Source: Candidatus Cloacimonadota bacterium (GTDB lineage: Bacteria > Cloacimonadota > Cloacimonadia > Cloacimonadales > Cloacimonadaceae). Taken from it: a stretch of DNA of 47,515 bases. Of this stretch, positions 46,945 through 47,515 are shown piece after piece. Position 1 is the stretch's first letter. Every line of letters starts with the position of its first letter. A model generated the notes under the pieces. It was given only the letters and a program-made list of their open reading frames with translations. It did not search any database and had not been told where the DNA came from. The stretch spans positions 1 through 47,515 of the forward strand of contig JAQVIX010000009.1 of assembly GCA_028695495.1 (NCBI GenBank), written 5' to 3'. The translations under genes were made by a program, and so were the position numbers.

Positions 46945-47515
46945 ATGATCAAAGAAGTTGGACGTCTGAACATTGACGACTACAAGATCTTGGATGCGCA
47001 AGTAGAGAAAATATTTCGCAATCTGGATAGGGAAAAAGAGGCTCTGGCGATCAAGCAAATTACCGATATCGGCAATACCGCCAATTACTTTGTGCGCGAA
47101 GAGCTAGGTAAGCGGCTGGCTACTTATAGCGGCGAAGGCAATTTAGACCAGATTTGTGGCGACCTTTTGGAGGATTTCCTCTACGGTTTGCGCGCCACCG
47201 GTCTCTTTTACTTTTACTACAAATATCAGGACGACCCCATCCGGATCATCCACACCTTGGGCAAAACCTTTGAAAGCGTCCCCTGGGAGAGCGAAACGAT
47301 CTGTTTTGAGCTTTGGAAGCGCTTTCCGGAAGCCATGCGAGACGAAATGCCGCTTTGGGCAGAAAGCGATAACGAAAATAAGCGCGCCATGTCTATGCAC
47401 GGCATGGAAAATATCGCCGCCAAAAACCCGCAATATGTGCTCGCCTTTCTTTCCCGCCTTTTGGACGACGAAAGCGAAGAAGTGCAAAAGAAAATCTCGC
47501 ATATCCTTACTCAAG
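46945..47515 (+). CDS. HEAT-repeat protein, DNA-alkylation-repair-like (3' end outside window)
   Basis: An open frame from ATG 46945 to the window edge, 190 codons, with GGAG 8 bases upstream. The product is all-helical with HEAT-like repeats: KEALAIKQITDIGNTANYFV, and near the break KRAMSMHGMENIAAKNPQYV then LAFLSRLLDDESEEVQKKIS, which resembles the repeats of AlkD-type DNA alkylation repair and related HEAT proteins. No catalytic residue can be identified in the visible part, and other HEAT proteins remain possible. A short leader with hairpins and two candidate promoters precede it. Confidence 0.72.
   Translation, partial: MIKEVGRLNIDDYKILDAQVEKIFRNLDREKEALAIKQITDIGNTANYFVREELGKRLATYSGEGNLDQICGDLLEDFLYGLRATGLFYFYYKYQDDPIRIIHTLGKTFESVPWESETICFELWKRFPEAMRDEMPLWAESDNENKRAMSMHGMENIAAKNPQYVLAFLSRLLDDESEEVQKKISHILTQ

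Noticed and set aside
46938-46945. ATG at 46939 as start of the last gene
   Set aside because: Only 3 bases from the GGAG site and in another frame; the ATG at 46945 has proper spacing and the long frame.

Overview
The window is chromosomal DNA from a diderm, anaerobic, uncultured-type bacterium. The evidence is a group A [FeFe] hydrogenase, an isc-type Fe-S cluster operon, KdsB (Kdo activation, hence lipopolysaccharide), several lipoproteins, an outer-membrane-barrel-like protein, and a large secreted protease ending in a YPNPFN-type C-terminal sorting domain as seen in the Bacteroidetes/Fibrobacteres/Cloacimonadota neighbourhood. Gene content and style suggest Candidatus Cloacimonadota (WWE1). 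That assignment is inference; no rRNA is present to test it.

Layout. 1-3379 (minus): a lipoprotein cut by the window edge, an Elp3-like radical SAM protein and the [FeFe] hydrogenase. 3705-5926 (plus): Rrf2 regulator, IscS-like and IscU-like genes. 6338-8614: a secreted C10-family cysteine protease. 8677-9075: four tRNAs (Ser-TGA, Ser-GCT, Gln-TTG, Gln-CTG) and a terminator. 9396-12173 (plus): nucleotide-sugar dehydrogenase and a YprB-like exonuclease. 12170-17147 (minus): queD-ysxC-mnmG-kdsB-5'-nucleotidase operon. 17444-27028 (minus): a tightly packed run dapA-M16 peptidase-rsgA-nadK-recN-DUF4349-nfeD-amino-acid binding protein. 28043-35714 (minus): radical SAM/DUF4080, yifB-serpin pair, lipoprotein-barrel pair. 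37610-46537 (plus): gerW-like, lplA, lipoprotein, threonine aldolase, wrbA, rubrerythrin-like, lytic transglycosylase, pseudopilin-like, folC, rnhC. The last gene (HEAT repeats, DNA-alkylation-repair-like) leaves the window.

The least ordinary part lies between the genes. The larger intergenic gaps carry several interspersed repeat families: (i) a 243-244 bp MITE-like element with 16-bp terminal inverted repeats (four full copies, one truncated) and internal hairpins that look exchangeable; (ii) arrays of a degenerate heptamer, TNNCACC/GGTGNNA, at nine places, usually abutting a GCGCAGCGCC or GCGCAAGCGC word, reminiscent of cyanobacterial STRR heptamers; (iii) octamer GTCTCTNA arrays at four places near the heptamers; (iv) TTCATNA heptamer arrays; (v) a duplicated block of nested hairpins near 37 kb. 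None encodes a recognisable protein.

Among the proteins, three deserve attention: the IscS homologue has replacements at several normally invariant active-site positions while keeping the PLP lysine and catalytic cysteine; the IscU homologue is fused to a degenerate MIP18/DUF59-like domain; and a serpin lipoprotein has a reactive-centre loop whose predicted P1-P1' is Met-Ser, as in human alpha-1-antitrypsin.
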